Source: Arthrobacter frigidicola
Lineage (GTDB): Bacteria; Actinomycetota; Actinomycetes; Actinomycetales; Micrococcaceae
Assembly: GCA_003602285.1 (NCBI GenBank)
Contig: QZVU01000001.1
Location: 682,001-746,000, forward strand
Direction of reading: 5' to 3'
DNA: 64,000 nucleotides
Part shown: one piece after another, positions 28,101-36,798 of the stretch
Layout of the letters: each line of letters starts with the position of its first letter
Position numbering within the stretch: the stretch's first letter is position 1
Notes under the pieces: model-generated
The model's database searches: none
The model's input: only the letters and a program-made list of their open reading frames with translations
Told to the model about the DNA's origin: nothing
Position numbers and translations under genes: made by a program

Positions 28101-28706
28101 CGGGCGGGCGAGGAGCTTCATGGTCCCCTCGAGGCGGCGCTCGGCTTCGTGCTCGCCGAGGACGGCCTCACCCAGGAGGTTGACGTTCAGCCGGGTGTCG
28201 TCCTTGCGGATCTTGCTGATCGACTTGCCCAGCTTCTGGTCGGAGGCGTCGATGATCAGGTGGCCGACCATCTCTCGCAGCACCCGCCGCGCCACCGGGA
28301 TGACGACCTGCGGCAGGACCGGGGCCACGGTGGCGCCCAGGCGAACGGCGGAGCGCATGTACCAGGGGAGGAAGGCGGGCACCTTGGGGGCGATCGCCGC
28401 GAGGTTGCGCGCGGCGACCGACAGATCCTCGGGGCGGATCACGCCGTCGACGAATCCCACGGTGAACTCGAGGCCGTGCGGGTCCTTGAGGACGCCGGCC
28501 AACTGCTCGGCGGAGGCGTCGACCGGTACCTTGGCCGCTTCGGTGAGCCAGCGGCGCACCAGCGCCGTAGCCTCGGCCGCGAGGTGCTCAGGAATTGGAC
28601 CGGAGCCTGCGGCGTCCGGACCGGTGGCGCCGGCGGCGCCCGTTCCGCCGTCGGAGATGATGTCTCCGCGGTCGGACAGTGAGCTAGTCATGATTTCTGT
28701 ATCCAT
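25182..28706 (-). CDS. putA: Bifunctional proline dehydrogenase / L-glutamate-gamma-semialdehyde dehydrogenase
   Basis: A 1174-residue protein that oxidises proline to glutamate in two steps. The N-terminal half (about 100-480) is the FAD-linked proline dehydrogenase barrel, with INLDMEEYKDLDLT and VRVVKGANLPMEQ. The middle (about 540-1020) is an aldehyde dehydrogenase with LAETSGKNS for the general-base Glu and the nucleophile Cys775 in GHAGQKCSA. The last 150 residues are an ALDH-like C-terminal extension. There is no N-terminal ribbon-helix-helix DNA-binding domain, so it is not self-regulating as in enterobacteria. Start is the ATG at 28706, with a second in-frame ATG 5 codons later. It follows a permease gene by 53 bases, and a divergent LysR gene is the likely regulator. 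Confidence 0.96.
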   Translation of the reverse strand: MDTEIMTSSLSDRGDIISDGGTGAAGATGPDAAGSGPIPEHLAAEATALVRRWLTEAAKVPVDASAEQLAGVLKDPHGLEFTVGFVDGVIRPEDLSVAARNLAAIAPKVPAFLPWYMRSAVRLGATVAPVLPQVVIPVARRVLREMVGHLIIDASDQKLGKSISKIRKDDTRLNVNLLGEAVLGEHEAERRLEGTMKLLARPDVDYVSIKVSSTVSPHSPWAFEEAVQHVTEKLTPLYTLAASTTPAKFINLDMEEYKDLDLTIAVFTAILDRPEFKNLEAGIVLQAYLPDSLAAMIRLQEWAAKRRAEGGAAIKVRVVKGANLPMEQVEASLHDWPLATWGSKQESDTHYKRVLNYALHPDRIGNVRIGVAGHNLFDLAFAWLLAGERGVRDGIEFEMLLGMAQGQAEAVKKDVGSLLLYTPVVHPREFDVAIAYLIRRLEEGASQENFMSAVFELSSNEALFAREEERFLRSLETLDDTVPGPNRTQDRNHPEPPAPTTGFINTPDTDPSLPANRRWGRAVLKRVETSGLGEATVAATTLRDPEALERVISEALAEADAWGALSGAERAEILHRAGDALAARRADLMEVMAAETGKTLDQSDPEISEAIDFAHYYAELARGLDDVDGAVYTPAKLTVVTPPWNFPVAIPAGSTLAALAAGSSVIIKPAGQAPRSGSVMVEALWEAGVPRGVLQLVHLDERSLGTKLISDARVDRVILTGGYETAQLFRSFRQNLPLLAETSGKNSIIVTPSADFDLAAKDVAYSAFGHAGQKCSAASLVILVGSVRHSQRFRNQLVDAVTSLKVGYPSDPATQMGPVIEPASGKLLDGLTKLGEDENWLIEPRKLDDTGRLWSPGVRAGVKRGSEYHLTEYFGPILGVMTAETIEEAIEIANQVDYGLTAGLHSLNPGEIGTWIDSIQAGNLYVNRSTTGAIVQRQPFGGWKKSAVGAGTKAGGPNYLVGLGNWSTRKSTASAEPVPAAQPLLAAVAPDAGSELHEGDFAMLQRAAASDAAAWADEFGAAKDVSALTAERNVFRYLPVPVTVRLAEGEPVVKLIRVLAAAAAAGSTVRVSSAVELTSALSTAVRTFAASVTIETDEEWLVSVARHEAGRIRLIGGDPAALAKATGGRPDLAVYYQPVTEAGRVEMLPFLHEQAVSITAHRFGTKNELSVGLI

Positions 28707-28759
28707 TCAACTGTTACTGGCGCCGCCCTGGTGGGCGGAGCGGGAGCCGGAACGCCGGA

Positions 28760-30238
28760 TTAGGCGTCGCGGACAATCGTGGTGTGGCGAGGGCTGTCCG
28801 GGTTCATCAGGGAGTGCTTGCGGCCGTAGAACCAGTAGATGATCAGGCCGATGATCAGCCAGACACCGAACCGCATCCAGGTTTCGAATTCGAGCTGGAG
28901 CATCAGGAAGCCGGAGGCCAGCACGCCGAAGGCCGGAACAACCGGCATCCAAGGGAGGCGGAAGGTACGGGGGGCGTCAGGTGCCGAACGGCGCAGGACG
29001 ATGACGGCGATGCAGACGACGACGAACGCCGCGAGGATGCCGATGTTCGTGAGGTCAGCGACCGCGCGAATGGGGAAGACTCCTGCGAGCAGGGCCGCGG
29101 CGATGCCCGCGATCCAGGTGACCCGCTGAGGGGTGCCGTGGCGGTCGGTGCCGGAGAACCAGGCGGGGAGCAGGCCGTCACGGCTCATGGAGAACCAGAC
29201 CCGGGTGACGCCGAGGAGGAAGGTCAGCATCACCGTCAGGATCGAGATGACCGCGAATGCCGAGATGATGGTCGCGATGACCGGCAGGCCGACGGACTGG
29301 AAGGCCGAGGCGAAGCCGGCTGTCGGGCTGATCTCGGTGTAGTTCTGCATCCCGGTCAGTACGAGGGTGGCGAGGACGTAGAGGGTCATGGCGATGGCCA
29401 GGGAGAGCAGGATGGCCTTGGGCATGTGCTTCTTGCCGTCGGTTGCCTCCTCGGCCGCGGTGCTCATGGCGTCATAGCCGAAGACCGCGAAGAACACGGT
29501 TGCGGCGCCGGCGAAGACTGCCCCGAAGCCTGAGGGCAGGAAGGGCGAGTAGTTGTCGACATTGACGTAGAAGAAGCCAAGGCCCACGATGCCAAGGATC
29601 AGCAGGATCTTCAGTCCTACGGCGATCAGTTCGAAGCGGCCGAAGGTCTTCGTGCCACGGCTGAGGATGAAGGTGATGAGCAGGCACACGACGATGGCGG
29701 GCACGTTGATGAGCCCGCCCTCTATGGTGTCCGGTGTTCCCTGCATCCAGACCGGAACCTGGATGCCGATGCCGGACATGAACTCGGTGAAGTAGCCGGA
29801 GATGCCGATGGCCACGACGGCGACGATCGCGATGTACTCAAGGAGCAGGTCCCAGCCGATGAACCAGCCGATTATCTCGCCCAGGGCGACATAGCCGTAG
29901 GTGTAGGCGGACCCGGCACGGGGAATCATCCCGGCGAACTCCGCGTAGGAGAGTGCGGCCGCCGCGCTGGCGAGCCCTGCGACGAGGAAGGAGATCAGGA
30001 CGGCGGGCCCCACGGGCTGGCCGTCCTCACCGCCGTTCGCCACGAGACCGGCCAGGGTGAAGATGCCGACGCCGATAATTCCGCCGACGCCGATGGCCGT
30101 CAGCTGCCACAGTCCCAGGCTCTTGAAGAGCTTGGTTCCGCCCTTCTCATCCTCGACCTCGTCGATCGGCTTCCGCCGAAGGATGGAAGTTGAAGAGCCG
30201 CCCGTTGGAGGCAGGCTTCGATCCGATGCGTTTGTCAT
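28760..30238 (-). CDS. APC-superfamily amino-acid permease
   Basis: A 492-residue integral membrane transporter with about 12 hydrophobic helices starting near residue 40. The first has the APC signature IGVGGIIGVGIFTLAG, followed by FAGMIPRAGSAYTYGYVALGEIIGW. It resembles the cationic/neutral amino-acid transporters (YfnA/CAT-like). The ATG at 30238 gives MTNASDRSLPP and has GGATGG upstream; a longer frame to 30346 would consume the divergent promoter. putA follows 53 bases later on the same strand, so proline or a related amino acid is the inferred substrate. Confidence 0.9.
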   Translation of the reverse strand: MTNASDRSLPPTGGSSTSILRRKPIDEVEDEKGGTKLFKSLGLWQLTAIGVGGIIGVGIFTLAGLVANGGEDGQPVGPAVLISFLVAGLASAAAALSYAEFAGMIPRAGSAYTYGYVALGEIIGWFIGWDLLLEYIAIVAVVAIGISGYFTEFMSGIGIQVPVWMQGTPDTIEGGLINVPAIVVCLLITFILSRGTKTFGRFELIAVGLKILLILGIVGLGFFYVNVDNYSPFLPSGFGAVFAGAATVFFAVFGYDAMSTAAEEATDGKKHMPKAILLSLAIAMTLYVLATLVLTGMQNYTEISPTAGFASAFQSVGLPVIATIISAFAVISILTVMLTFLLGVTRVWFSMSRDGLLPAWFSGTDRHGTPQRVTWIAGIAAALLAGVFPIRAVADLTNIGILAAFVVVCIAVIVLRRSAPDAPRTFRLPWMPVVPAFGVLASGFLMLQLEFETWMRFGVWLIIGLIIYWFYGRKHSLMNPDSPRHTTIVRDA

Positions 30239-30349
30239 AACGGTCCATCCTGGAGAGAGGGGAGGGTCGGCCACGCTGGTGTCGCACGAAAAACACAATG
30301 GTGTCCGCCACTTTGGGAACTGATCCATTATGGTGCCGATTTTCATTTA

Positions 30350-30367
30350 GCAAAAGCTAGGTTTTGC
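30350..30367. promoter_or_regulatory. Probable LysR-type operator in the permease/LysR divergent promoter
   Basis: Perfect inverted repeat GCAAAA-GCTAGG-TTTTGC, with flanking TT and AA one base outside the arms, centred 50 bases upstream of the LysR gene. Location and interrupted dyad fit a LysR-family binding site controlling the permease-putA operon and its own gene. Confidence 0.6.
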
Positions 30368-30407
30368 GAATGATATTGTTCAGATTCCCTAAAGTATTGG
30401 TGGCACA

Positions 30408-31373
30408 ATGCTCGACGTTCGACGGCTGCGCCTGCTCCGCGAGTTGAAGATCCGCGGGACACTGAGCGAGGTGGCCTCGGCTCTTCGCTACAGTCCGTCC
30501 TCCGTCTCCCAGCAGTTGGCCCTCCTTGAGAAGGAGGTCGGCGTCGAACTGCTCCGGAAGTCCGGGCGCGGCGTAACGCTGACACCCCAGGCGGAGGTCC
30601 TCGTGGCCCATACTGCCGAGCTGCTCGAGATCCTCGAGCGCGCCGAGGCCGACCTCGCGGCATCGCTCACCACGGTCACCGGCACGGTGCGCGTTGCCGT
30701 GTTCCAGTCCGCCGCGCTGGCGTTGATGCCCGATGCGCTGACCATCATGACGACGGAGTATCCGGAGGTCCGGATTGAGATGGTGCAGCGCGAACCGGAG
30801 ACGGCGCTCTATGAAACCTTTGCCCGTGACTTCGATCTCGTGATTGCCGAGCAGTACCCGGGCCACGCCGCGCCACGGCATCCGGAGCTCGACCAGGTCG
30901 CCCTCACGACCGACGCCATCCGGCTCGCGGTGCCGCCCGATCCGCTCAACCACCTGGGGATCAGTACCGTAGCCGATGCCGCCGATGCGGCCTGGGTGAT
31001 GGAGCCCCGGGGTGCGGCTTCCCGCCATTGGGCCGAGCAGGCGTGCCGCCGCGCGGGTTTCGAGCCCGACGTCCGGTACGAGACGGCGGACCTACAGGCG
31101 CAGATCCGCCTCATCGAGTCCGGCAACGCGGTGGCGCTGATGCCGGACCTCGTCTGGACCGGGAGGCAGACCACGGTGAAGCTCTATGACCTTCCCGACA
31201 ATCCGCGGAGGTCGGTCTTCACCTCGGCACGTCGGGCCAGCACCAACCGTCCGGCGCTGCTGGCCTGCAGGGAGGTCCTGGCGCGTTCGGCCGCAATGGT
31301 TGCAGCCGGGGACGAGCACCGCGCCGGGCCGGGAACGGGGACAGCAGCGGGCGATCCTGCCGGCAGGCAATAA
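30408..31373 (+). CDS. LysR-family transcriptional regulator, likely of the proline operon
   Basis: A 321-residue regulator. The N-terminal winged helix-turn-helix (about 3-60) reads RLRLLRELKIRGTLSEVASALRYSPSSVSQQLALLEKEVG. From about residue 90 onward lies a periplasmic-binding-protein-like effector domain (TVRVAVFQSAALALMPDAL and on). The last 25 residues are disordered and Gly/Ala-rich. It is divergent from the permease-putA operon with a perfect dyad in the shared gap, so it probably senses the amino acid taken up or a product. The effector is unknown. Confidence 0.9.
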   Translation: MLDVRRLRLLRELKIRGTLSEVASALRYSPSSVSQQLALLEKEVGVELLRKSGRGVTLTPQAEVLVAHTAELLEILERAEADLAASLTTVTGTVRVAVFQSAALALMPDALTIMTTEYPEVRIEMVQREPETALYETFARDFDLVIAEQYPGHAAPRHPELDQVALTTDAIRLAVPPDPLNHLGISTVADAADAAWVMEPRGAASRHWAEQACRRAGFEPDVRYETADLQAQIRLIESGNAVALMPDLVWTGRQTTVKLYDLPDNPRRSVFTSARRASTNRPALLACREVLARSAAMVAAGDEHRAGPGTGTAAGDPAGRQ

Positions 31374-31467
31374 AGCGCACCCTGTGGACGTTCTTCCTAC
31401 GAGGAGCTGGCGGAATATCCCGCCGGCCCCGTTTAGTGCGCCCCCTGCCCCCGACTAAGGTTGATTC

Positions 31468-32889
31468 ATGGCTTTTTCGTTCGATCCGCTTCTGATTCCC
31501 TCAACGGTTGAGCGGGTCACCGAGACAGTGCTACCCACACGGCACGGTCTTTTTCGTATGGTCGGATACCGGGACGCCGAAAACACCGAGCACGTCGCGC
31601 TGGTGCGGGGAATTGACGATGTGACGACGGCGACCGGGGAGCCGTTGCCTGCCGGTGCAGCGCCTCTGGTCCGGGTCCACTCCGAATGCCTGACCGGGGA
31701 CGCGTTTGGTTCATTCCGCTGCGACTGCGGTGAGCAGCTTGATGCGGCACTCGCTGCGATCAGCGACGAAGGCAGGGGAGTGGTCGTCTACGTCCGCGGC
31801 CACGAAGGCCGGGGGATCGGGCTGCTCGCGAAGCTCAAGGCCTACGCCCTGCAGGACCAGGGCGTCGACACCGTTGACGCCAATACATCGCTCGGCCTGC
31901 CGGTCGACTCGCGCAGCTACCACCAGGCGGCCGAAATTCTCCAGGACCTCGGCGTGGACCGGATCCGGTTGCTCTCCGGGAACCCCGCGAAGCAGGAGGC
32001 GCTGGAGGACCTTGGGATCTCTGTCGCCGAGCGGCTGAACCTCGCGGTGCCCGACCGTGCCGAGAACGCGGCCTATCTCGCCACCAAGCGGATGCGGATG
32101 CGCCACGATCCCGCTCCGGCCAGCGACACGTGGGGCGAACTCACTGCCGGCAGGGTGCCGGCTGCCCCGCTCGCCGGTGAGCCCGAGGACCTGGTCCACC
32201 GCTACGGGTACCTCGCGGCAGCTGAGGGTCCGGTCGTCCTCGCCCAGCTCAGGCAGAGCCTTGACGGCTTCATTGCCTCGCGCAGCGGTGACGGCACTGT
32301 CGCCGATGCCCGCGAGGACCGCACCCACCTTCACCGTCTCCGGGCCCTGGTCGACGCCGTCGTCATCGGTGCCGGCGCCGTGGCCGCCGATGACTCCCAA
32401 CTGACCGTAAGGGACGTTCCGGGAACAAACCCGACCCGGGTGGTCCTCGACCCTACTGCGCGCGTCGGGGCCGGATCCCGAATCCTGACCGACGGCGCCG
32501 CTCCCACCCTGTGGCTCGTTGGACCCGATGCCCAGGTGCCGGACGAAGTGGCCGCCCACGTCCGGATCCTTCGGCTGCAGCCCGGACAGTTTGAGCCGGT
32601 TGAACTCCTGAAGGTGCTGCGCGGACAGGGGCTGGACAGGGTGCTCGTCGAAGGCGGAGGCCGTACCGTGTCCGCCTTCCTTGCGGCGGGCACGTTGGAC
32701 CGTCTCTACCTGACGACGGCGCCCCTGCTTGTCGGTGACGGCGTGCCCGGTGTGCGGTTCGAGGGGTCGGATGCGCTCGCCGAGGCACGCACCGCACCGG
32801 TGCGGAGGTTCGTCTTCGGTCAGGACATCTGCACGGAGTTCAACTTCGCCGCAGCACGGGATCAGGCCGGAGCTGCGGTCCGCTCTTAG
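31468..32889 (+). CDS. ribA: GTP cyclohydrolase II fused to a RibD-type reductase domain
   Basis: A 473-residue fusion. Residues about 15-210 are GTP cyclohydrolase II (RibA), which opens GTP to 2,5-diamino-6-ribosylamino-pyrimidinone phosphate; the zinc ligands are Cys74, Cys85 and Cys87 in ECLTGD...RCDCG, with [21 protein letters not shown] following. Residues about 240-470 are a dihydrofolate-reductase-like RibD C-terminal domain ([57 protein letters not shown]). No DHBP synthase or deaminase domain is present. The two activities flank the deamination step of riboflavin synthesis. No other rib gene is in the window, so this may serve flavin supply under special conditions or a specialised product. 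Confidence 0.9.
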   Translation: MAFSFDPLLIPSTVERVTETVLPTRHGLFRMVGYRDAENTEHVALVRGIDDVTTATGEPLPAGAAPLVRVHSECLTGDAFGSFRCDCGEQLDAALAAISDEGRGVVVYVRGHEGRGIGLLAKLKAYALQDQGVDTVDANTSLGLPVDSRSYHQAAEILQDLGVDRIRLLSGNPAKQEALEDLGISVAERLNLAVPDRAENAAYLATKRMRMRHDPAPASDTWGELTAGRVPAAPLAGEPEDLVHRYGYLAAAEGPVVLAQLRQSLDGFIASRSGDGTVADAREDRTHLHRLRALVDAVVIGAGAVAADDSQLTVRDVPGTNPTRVVLDPTARVGAGSRILTDGAAPTLWLVGPDAQVPDEVAAHVRILRLQPGQFEPVELLKVLRGQGLDRVLVEGGGRTVSAFLAAGTLDRLYLTTAPLLVGDGVPGVRFEGSDALAEARTAPVRRFVFGQDICTEFNFAAARDQAGAAVRS

Positions 32890-32952
32890 GCGACCTCCTG
32901 GCGCTGCTGGTTGCCCGGCTTTCTGTGAGCCGGAAAGCTGTCAGCCGTTGAG

Positions 32953-33180
32953 CTACGAGTCGGAGAGACGCTTGCTCTTCTGCTGCAGGCGGTCGATATG
33001 CTCGGACGCCTCCGCCTTGGTGATGTCGGCCGGAATCTCTTCGCCGGCCTCCCGGGCGAGGGTATCGAGGTAGCTTCGCTGCGCATCGGTCATCGGTTCG
33101 TCGCCGGTGACCCAGTCGGAGGGGTCGCGCTCGAAATTGCCGGCCGGCTCAGGGGTCGAGCTTCCCAAGGTGTCTGACAT
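32953..33180 (-). CDS. DUF3072 family small protein
   Basis: A 75-residue acidic soluble protein. The core, GDEPMTDAQRSYLDTLAREAGEEIPADITKAEASEHIDRLQ, split here only by my reading, matches the DUF3072 pattern in which a helix pair and an ADITKAEASEHID segment recur. A strong GGAAGGAA ribosome-binding site precedes the ATG. No function is established for the family. It resembles small stress-associated proteins and lies near an SDR and a glycosyltransferase of the accessory stretch. Confidence 0.85.
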   Translation of the reverse strand: MSDTLGSSTPEPAGNFERDPSDWVTGDEPMTDAQRSYLDTLAREAGEEIPADITKAEASEHIDRLQQKSKRLSDS

Positions 33181-33248
33181 GTCAGTTCCTTCCGTGGTGG
33201 TCCTGCGTCGTGGCTGCTCGGTTGGTACTCAGTCTACTGAGCTTCTGC

Positions 33249-34223
33249 TCATTGTCGCGGTCGGGTGTGTGCTTGTGCATGACGGCGGCGCAGCCACGAC
33301 TCGGAGTGTGCGGCGAGCTTCATGCGTCCTCCGGCGTAGGGTGCGCCGCCCCTCAGCCTGCTCAGGACGGCCAGCCAGATGCAGATTCCCCGCTCGAGCG
33401 CCCACACCGGAGCCCAGAAGGCGGAGGTCGGAGGAAAGACCGGCCGTCCGCCCTGCCGTCGGCGTCCCACCTCCGCCAGTGCTATCAGGGAGCCGATGCC
33501 TGCCAGAAGGCGGTGCGGGCGTTCCGCGGCGTAGGCGGCCAGCGGCAGGATGAGCAGTTCGGCTGCGAGGCGGCCGGGTTGGGCGAAGCTGTCGTATGCC
33601 TGGCGGATCCGCTGGCCTAGGAAGTGGCCTGCCGTTGGCGGGATCCGAGCCACGAACACGTCGTCGGCCCTTGCCTCCCGGCCGCCTGCGGCGTGGACGG
33701 TGCGGATCAGTTCGAGGTTTTCGAACAGTGCTTCGCTGCTGTACCCATCGGTCGCCTCAAGGATGCTCCGGCGGACCGCAAGCGTTCCGGGGTAATCCGA
33801 GCCGATGGCCCGGTTGATGAGGGAGCGCGCCGTATCCCAGCGGGCATGCCATGGCAGTTCACGGAAGTAGTTTTGCGGACGCACGAGGTCGGCGTCGTCG
33901 AGCCGGTTCACCACCTCGCGAAGCTGCTCGGCGCTGTAGCGGACGTCGTCGTCGGCCAGTACCAGCCGCTCATGGCGGGCCGCCCTCACGCCGGTGAGCA
34001 CGCCAATCACCTTGCCGTTGCCGGTACCGGAGGCGTCGGGGCGGAGGACCCGGACCCGTGGCGGGAGGGCCTGCGCATGTCGCTCGAACGAGTTCTCCGG
34101 GGACCCGTCAACCACCGTGACCTCGACCCATTCCGGAAGCGTGGCCAGGTAGTTGGCCAATTCAGCGATCGGCCCCTCTCCGGTCCACTTCAGGGGAAGG
34201 ATGTACTCCGCCGTTGACTTCAT
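33249..34223 (-). CDS. Family 2-like glycosyltransferase
   Basis: A 324-residue protein with a GT-A fold: the N-terminal EVTVVDGSPEN segment, GNGKVIGVLTGVRAARHERLVLADDDVRY with the metal-binding DDD, and a later EDD-like acceptor region (SEALFENLELIRTVHAAGG). A C-terminal hydrophobic stretch (about 225-290) suggests membrane association. It likely transfers a sugar from a nucleotide donor to a lipid or surface glycan; the acceptor is unknown. It is divergent from the SDR gene at 34.3 kb, and no other glycan genes are close. Confidence 0.85.
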   Translation of the reverse strand: MKSTAEYILPLKWTGEGPIAELANYLATLPEWVEVTVVDGSPENSFERHAQALPPRVRVLRPDASGTGNGKVIGVLTGVRAARHERLVLADDDVRYSAEQLREVVNRLDDADLVRPQNYFRELPWHARWDTARSLINRAIGSDYPGTLAVRRSILEATDGYSSEALFENLELIRTVHAAGGREARADDVFVARIPPTAGHFLGQRIRQAYDSFAQPGRLAAELLILPLAAYAAERPHRLLAGIGSLIALAEVGRRRQGGRPVFPPTSAFWAPVWALERGICIWLAVLSRLRGGAPYAGGRMKLAAHSESWLRRRHAQAHTRPRQ

Positions 34224-34351
34224 GGGGTCGGCCGCCTCCTGTCAATTAGGTCATGCGTAAATACTAAGTGTGCTTTCCAATTTCCGGTGGTGATGCCTAG
34301 GGTTGTTCTGCGACCGATTTTAGGAACGCCACCGATCAGCGAGGAGCACCA

Positions 34352-35194
34352 ATGAGCCAGCCAGCCCAGCAGCAGACGCCTCCCGGCACCACCGCCGCGA
34401 TGGATCCCAAGCCCGATCATGGCGAGGAGAGCTACCGGGGGTCGGGCAGGCTTGAAGGGAAGGCTGCCGTCATTACCGGTGGGGACAGCGGCATTGGTAA
34501 GGCCGTCGCCATCGCCTATGCCCGCGAGGGTGCGGACGTGCTCATCAGCTACCTCGAAGAGGAGGAGGAAGATGCAAGGGATACCGCCCGCTGGGTGGAG
34601 CAGGCAGGCCGGAAAGCAGTGTTGTTCCCAGGCGACCTGGCGGACCCCGCCTACTGCAGGGCCATCATCGACCGGGCGGTGAAGGAGTTCGGCCGGGTCG
34701 ACGTCCTGGTCAACAACGCGGCTTTCCAGATGAGCCACGAGACCCTCGAGGAAATTCCGGACGAGGAGTGGGACCGGACCATCGCCATCAACCTCAGCGC
34801 CTTTTTCCACCTGACGAAGGCGGCGCTGCCTCACATGAAACCTGGAGCATCCATCATCGGATCGAGCTCCGTGAACTCCGACAACCCGGTGCCGACCCTT
34901 GTTCCCTATTCCGTGACCAAGGCAGGGATCGCCAATATGACGGCCTCGCTGGCGCAGTTGCTGGCCGAGCGTGGCATCCGGGCGAACAGCGTTGCGCCCG
35001 GTCCCATCTGGACGCCGTTGATCCCCGCCACCATGCCGGAGGAAGAGGTGGAAAGTTTCGGCCAGCAGGTGCCAATGCAGCGGCCCGGGCAGCCGGTGGA
35101 GCTGGCTCCGGTCTACGTGATGCTGGCTTCCGATGAGGCGTCCTACGTCTCCGGAGCACGTGTCGCGGTAACCGGTGGTCAGCCGATCCTGTAA
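34352..35194 (+). CDS. SDR-family oxidoreductase (general-stress type)
   Basis: A 280-residue short-chain dehydrogenase. After a 35-residue hydrophilic lead (QQTPPGTTAAMDPKPDHGEESY) comes the cofactor motif ITGGDSGIGKAVAIAYAREGAD. NNAA is at about 130, the catalytic Ser is in IIGSSSVN, and YSVTKAG carries the Tyr and Lys. The extended N-terminus and the DSGIG variant are typical of the YdaD/YhxC/YhdF subgroup induced by general stress. ATG with GAGGAG 7 bases upstream. Substrate unknown. A GGAGGCGG/CCGCCTCC hairpin lies 16 bases after the stop at 35210-35234. Confidence 0.9.
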   Translation: MSQPAQQQTPPGTTAAMDPKPDHGEESYRGSGRLEGKAAVITGGDSGIGKAVAIAYAREGADVLISYLEEEEEDARDTARWVEQAGRKAVLFPGDLADPAYCRAIIDRAVKEFGRVDVLVNNAAFQMSHETLEEIPDEEWDRTIAINLSAFFHLTKAALPHMKPGASIIGSSSVNSDNPVPTLVPYSVTKAGIANMTASLAQLLAERGIRANSVAPGPIWTPLIPATMPEEEVESFGQQVPMQRPGQPVELAPVYVMLASDEASYVSGARVAVTGGQPIL

Positions 35195-35401
35195 GTGGCT
35201 TGTGTTAGCGGAGGCGGGCCGGCGGTCCGCCTCCGGTGATCGGCGTATTTCCGGAAACCCCTAATTGGGCTACCTAATCTCTTTGCAGACCGTTGTTCGC
35301 ACTGCCTCGGTGGCGCAGCGCCCACTACTCTGAAAGTGCTTACCTGGTGCGGCCGGATCGCGGCCGCCAAAGGTACATCCGAGTCAGGGCTGGAGGTTGT
35401 G

Positions 35402-36019
35402 GTGCGCCCACTGCGGTCAGTGCGGGGCAGGCGGATCCAGCGTGTGGGCGTCGTCGTCGTTGGCTCCTTGTTCCTGGCAGGTTGTCAGGGCTCGGAAGCC
35501 GGCAATTCGCCTCCTGCCAGTGGCGGTGCGGCTGGCCCGTCGGCGTCCTCGACAGCCGGGACTGCAGGTCCTGCTGCGGACCTCAAGCCGCCTGAGAAGC
35601 CGCCGGGGGTCGACGCCGAGTCGCAGGAGGGGTTGGAAGTCTTCACCCGGTACTGGTTCGGGCTGTTGAGCTATGGATACGAATCAAACGACTGGGCGCC
35701 CCTGCAGACGGTTACCGACAGGGGGTGCGATACCTGCACCAACGTGATCGGTGAGGTGCGAAAGCATTACGAAAGTGGTGGGTGGATCAGGGGTGGCAGG
35801 GTCACTGTCAATTCGATCTCCACGACGGGTGAGCCTGGTGCTCAGGGGCCCATTTCGTCATACGTTGAACTCGAACAAACCGAACTGAAGTACCTGGATA
35901 AGTCCGGTCGGGAGGCGGCTGTTTCGGATGCGCTCCCGCCGACGCGCAGCATCACCATTGCGGTGCACAAGAACAACCGTTGGGTGATGCTCGACTTTGG
36001 CTCTCCCAGTGCCAGTTAG
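35402..36019 (+). CDS. DUF6318 family lipoprotein, copy 1
   Basis: A 205-residue exported lipoprotein. The GTG at 35402 has GGAGG 5 bases upstream. The signal peptide ends in the lipobox LAGC (VVVVGSLFLAGCQG), followed by a Ser/Gly/Ala/Pro linker. The folded part (about 75-205) starts EGLEVFTRYWFGLLSYGYESNDW and contains a CxxC motif, GCDTC, then HYESGGWIRGG and a final NNRWVMLDFG. It is a paralogue of the next gene across the whole domain. Size and shape resemble NTF2-like exported domains, but that is a guess. The family has no known function. Confidence 0.85.
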   Translation: MRPLRSVRGRRIQRVGVVVVGSLFLAGCQGSEAGNSPPASGGAAGPSASSTAGTAGPAADLKPPEKPPGVDAESQEGLEVFTRYWFGLLSYGYESNDWAPLQTVTDRGCDTCTNVIGEVRKHYESGGWIRGGRVTVNSISTTGEPGAQGPISSYVELEQTELKYLDKSGREAAVSDALPPTRSITIAVHKNNRWVMLDFGSPSAS

Positions 36020-36114
36020 TCGAATGATCTGTGGATATCGGGACCGCCCTGCCATCCACGGATTAAGCTGATCATGCGTCATCCGCCATTGCCCGCACCA
36101 CCTTGGGGGCTCAC

Positions 36115-36798
36115 ATGAACCGGACTTCAACCGCCTACCGCTTCCGGTTCCGCATGTTCGTGGTGCTTATCGCCGGAGCCCTGATGCTGAGTGGATGTCA
36201 GGGCGACCCAGACGAGGCGCAGACAGCTTCTCCATCCTCTTCTCCTCCAACCTCGAGTGCTGGTTCGGCGCCTCCAACAGCGTCGGCTGATCCGTCAGGT
36301 GGTGCATCCACTGCCGCGCCGGAGCCTAGCCCTGCATCGTCTATTGGTCCGGCGGTCAATATCCCTGTGCCAACGAAGCCGGCGCTCGCGGACGAGAACA
36401 GCAAGGAGGGACTCGAGGCCTTCACGAGGTACTGGTTCGAGCTGTTTAACTACGGATACGCCACCAACGATTGGAAGGCCTTCTCCGAGGTCACTGATCC
36501 TGGGTGCGGGACGTGCCGGAATGTCCTCACCGCCGTGAATGAACACTACGAGTCTGGTGGATGGATTGTTGGAGGCGAAGCTGAGATGCGCAGCTTCACT
36601 AGTGACTTCATTCCGAACATAGAGGGATCCATTAGCTCTTTTGTCGAGGTGAACCAGACCGCTGCTACCACCATCTCTGAGGACGGCTCAGTGGAAGGTA
36701 CGTCTGAGGCCCGCCAAGAATCGATAGACGTTGTTATCGCTCTTTGGGAAGAAAACCGGTGGGTGATGCTCGATTTCGGTCCTCCGGAGGGAACATGA
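36115..36798 (+). CDS. DUF6318 family lipoprotein, copy 2
   Basis: A 227-residue exported lipoprotein, paralogous to the gene 96 bases upstream. The lipobox is MLSGCQG. A long Ser/Pro/Ala/Thr linker (about 30-75) precedes the domain, which repeats EGLEAFTRYWFELFNYGYATNDW, the CxxC motif GCGTC, HYESGGWIVGG and ENRWVMLDFG. ATG at 36115 with GGGGG upstream. Its stop overlaps the ATG of the PKD-domain gene by 4 bases, so the exported pair is translated together. Codon use is visibly less GC-biased than in the flanking housekeeping genes. Confidence 0.85.
   Translation: MNRTSTAYRFRFRMFVVLIAGALMLSGCQGDPDEAQTASPSSSPPTSSAGSAPPTASADPSGGASTAAPEPSPASSIGPAVNIPVPTKPALADENSKEGLEAFTRYWFELFNYGYATNDWKAFSEVTDPGCGTCRNVLTAVNEHYESGGWIVGGEAEMRSFTSDFIPNIEGSISSFVEVNQTAATTISEDGSVEGTSEARQESIDVVIALWEENRWVMLDFGPPEGT

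Noticed and set aside
25992-28682. Two long plus-strand frames (393 and 417 codons) across putA
   Set aside because: They are antisense shadows caused by high GC at third positions; putA matches its family from end to end.
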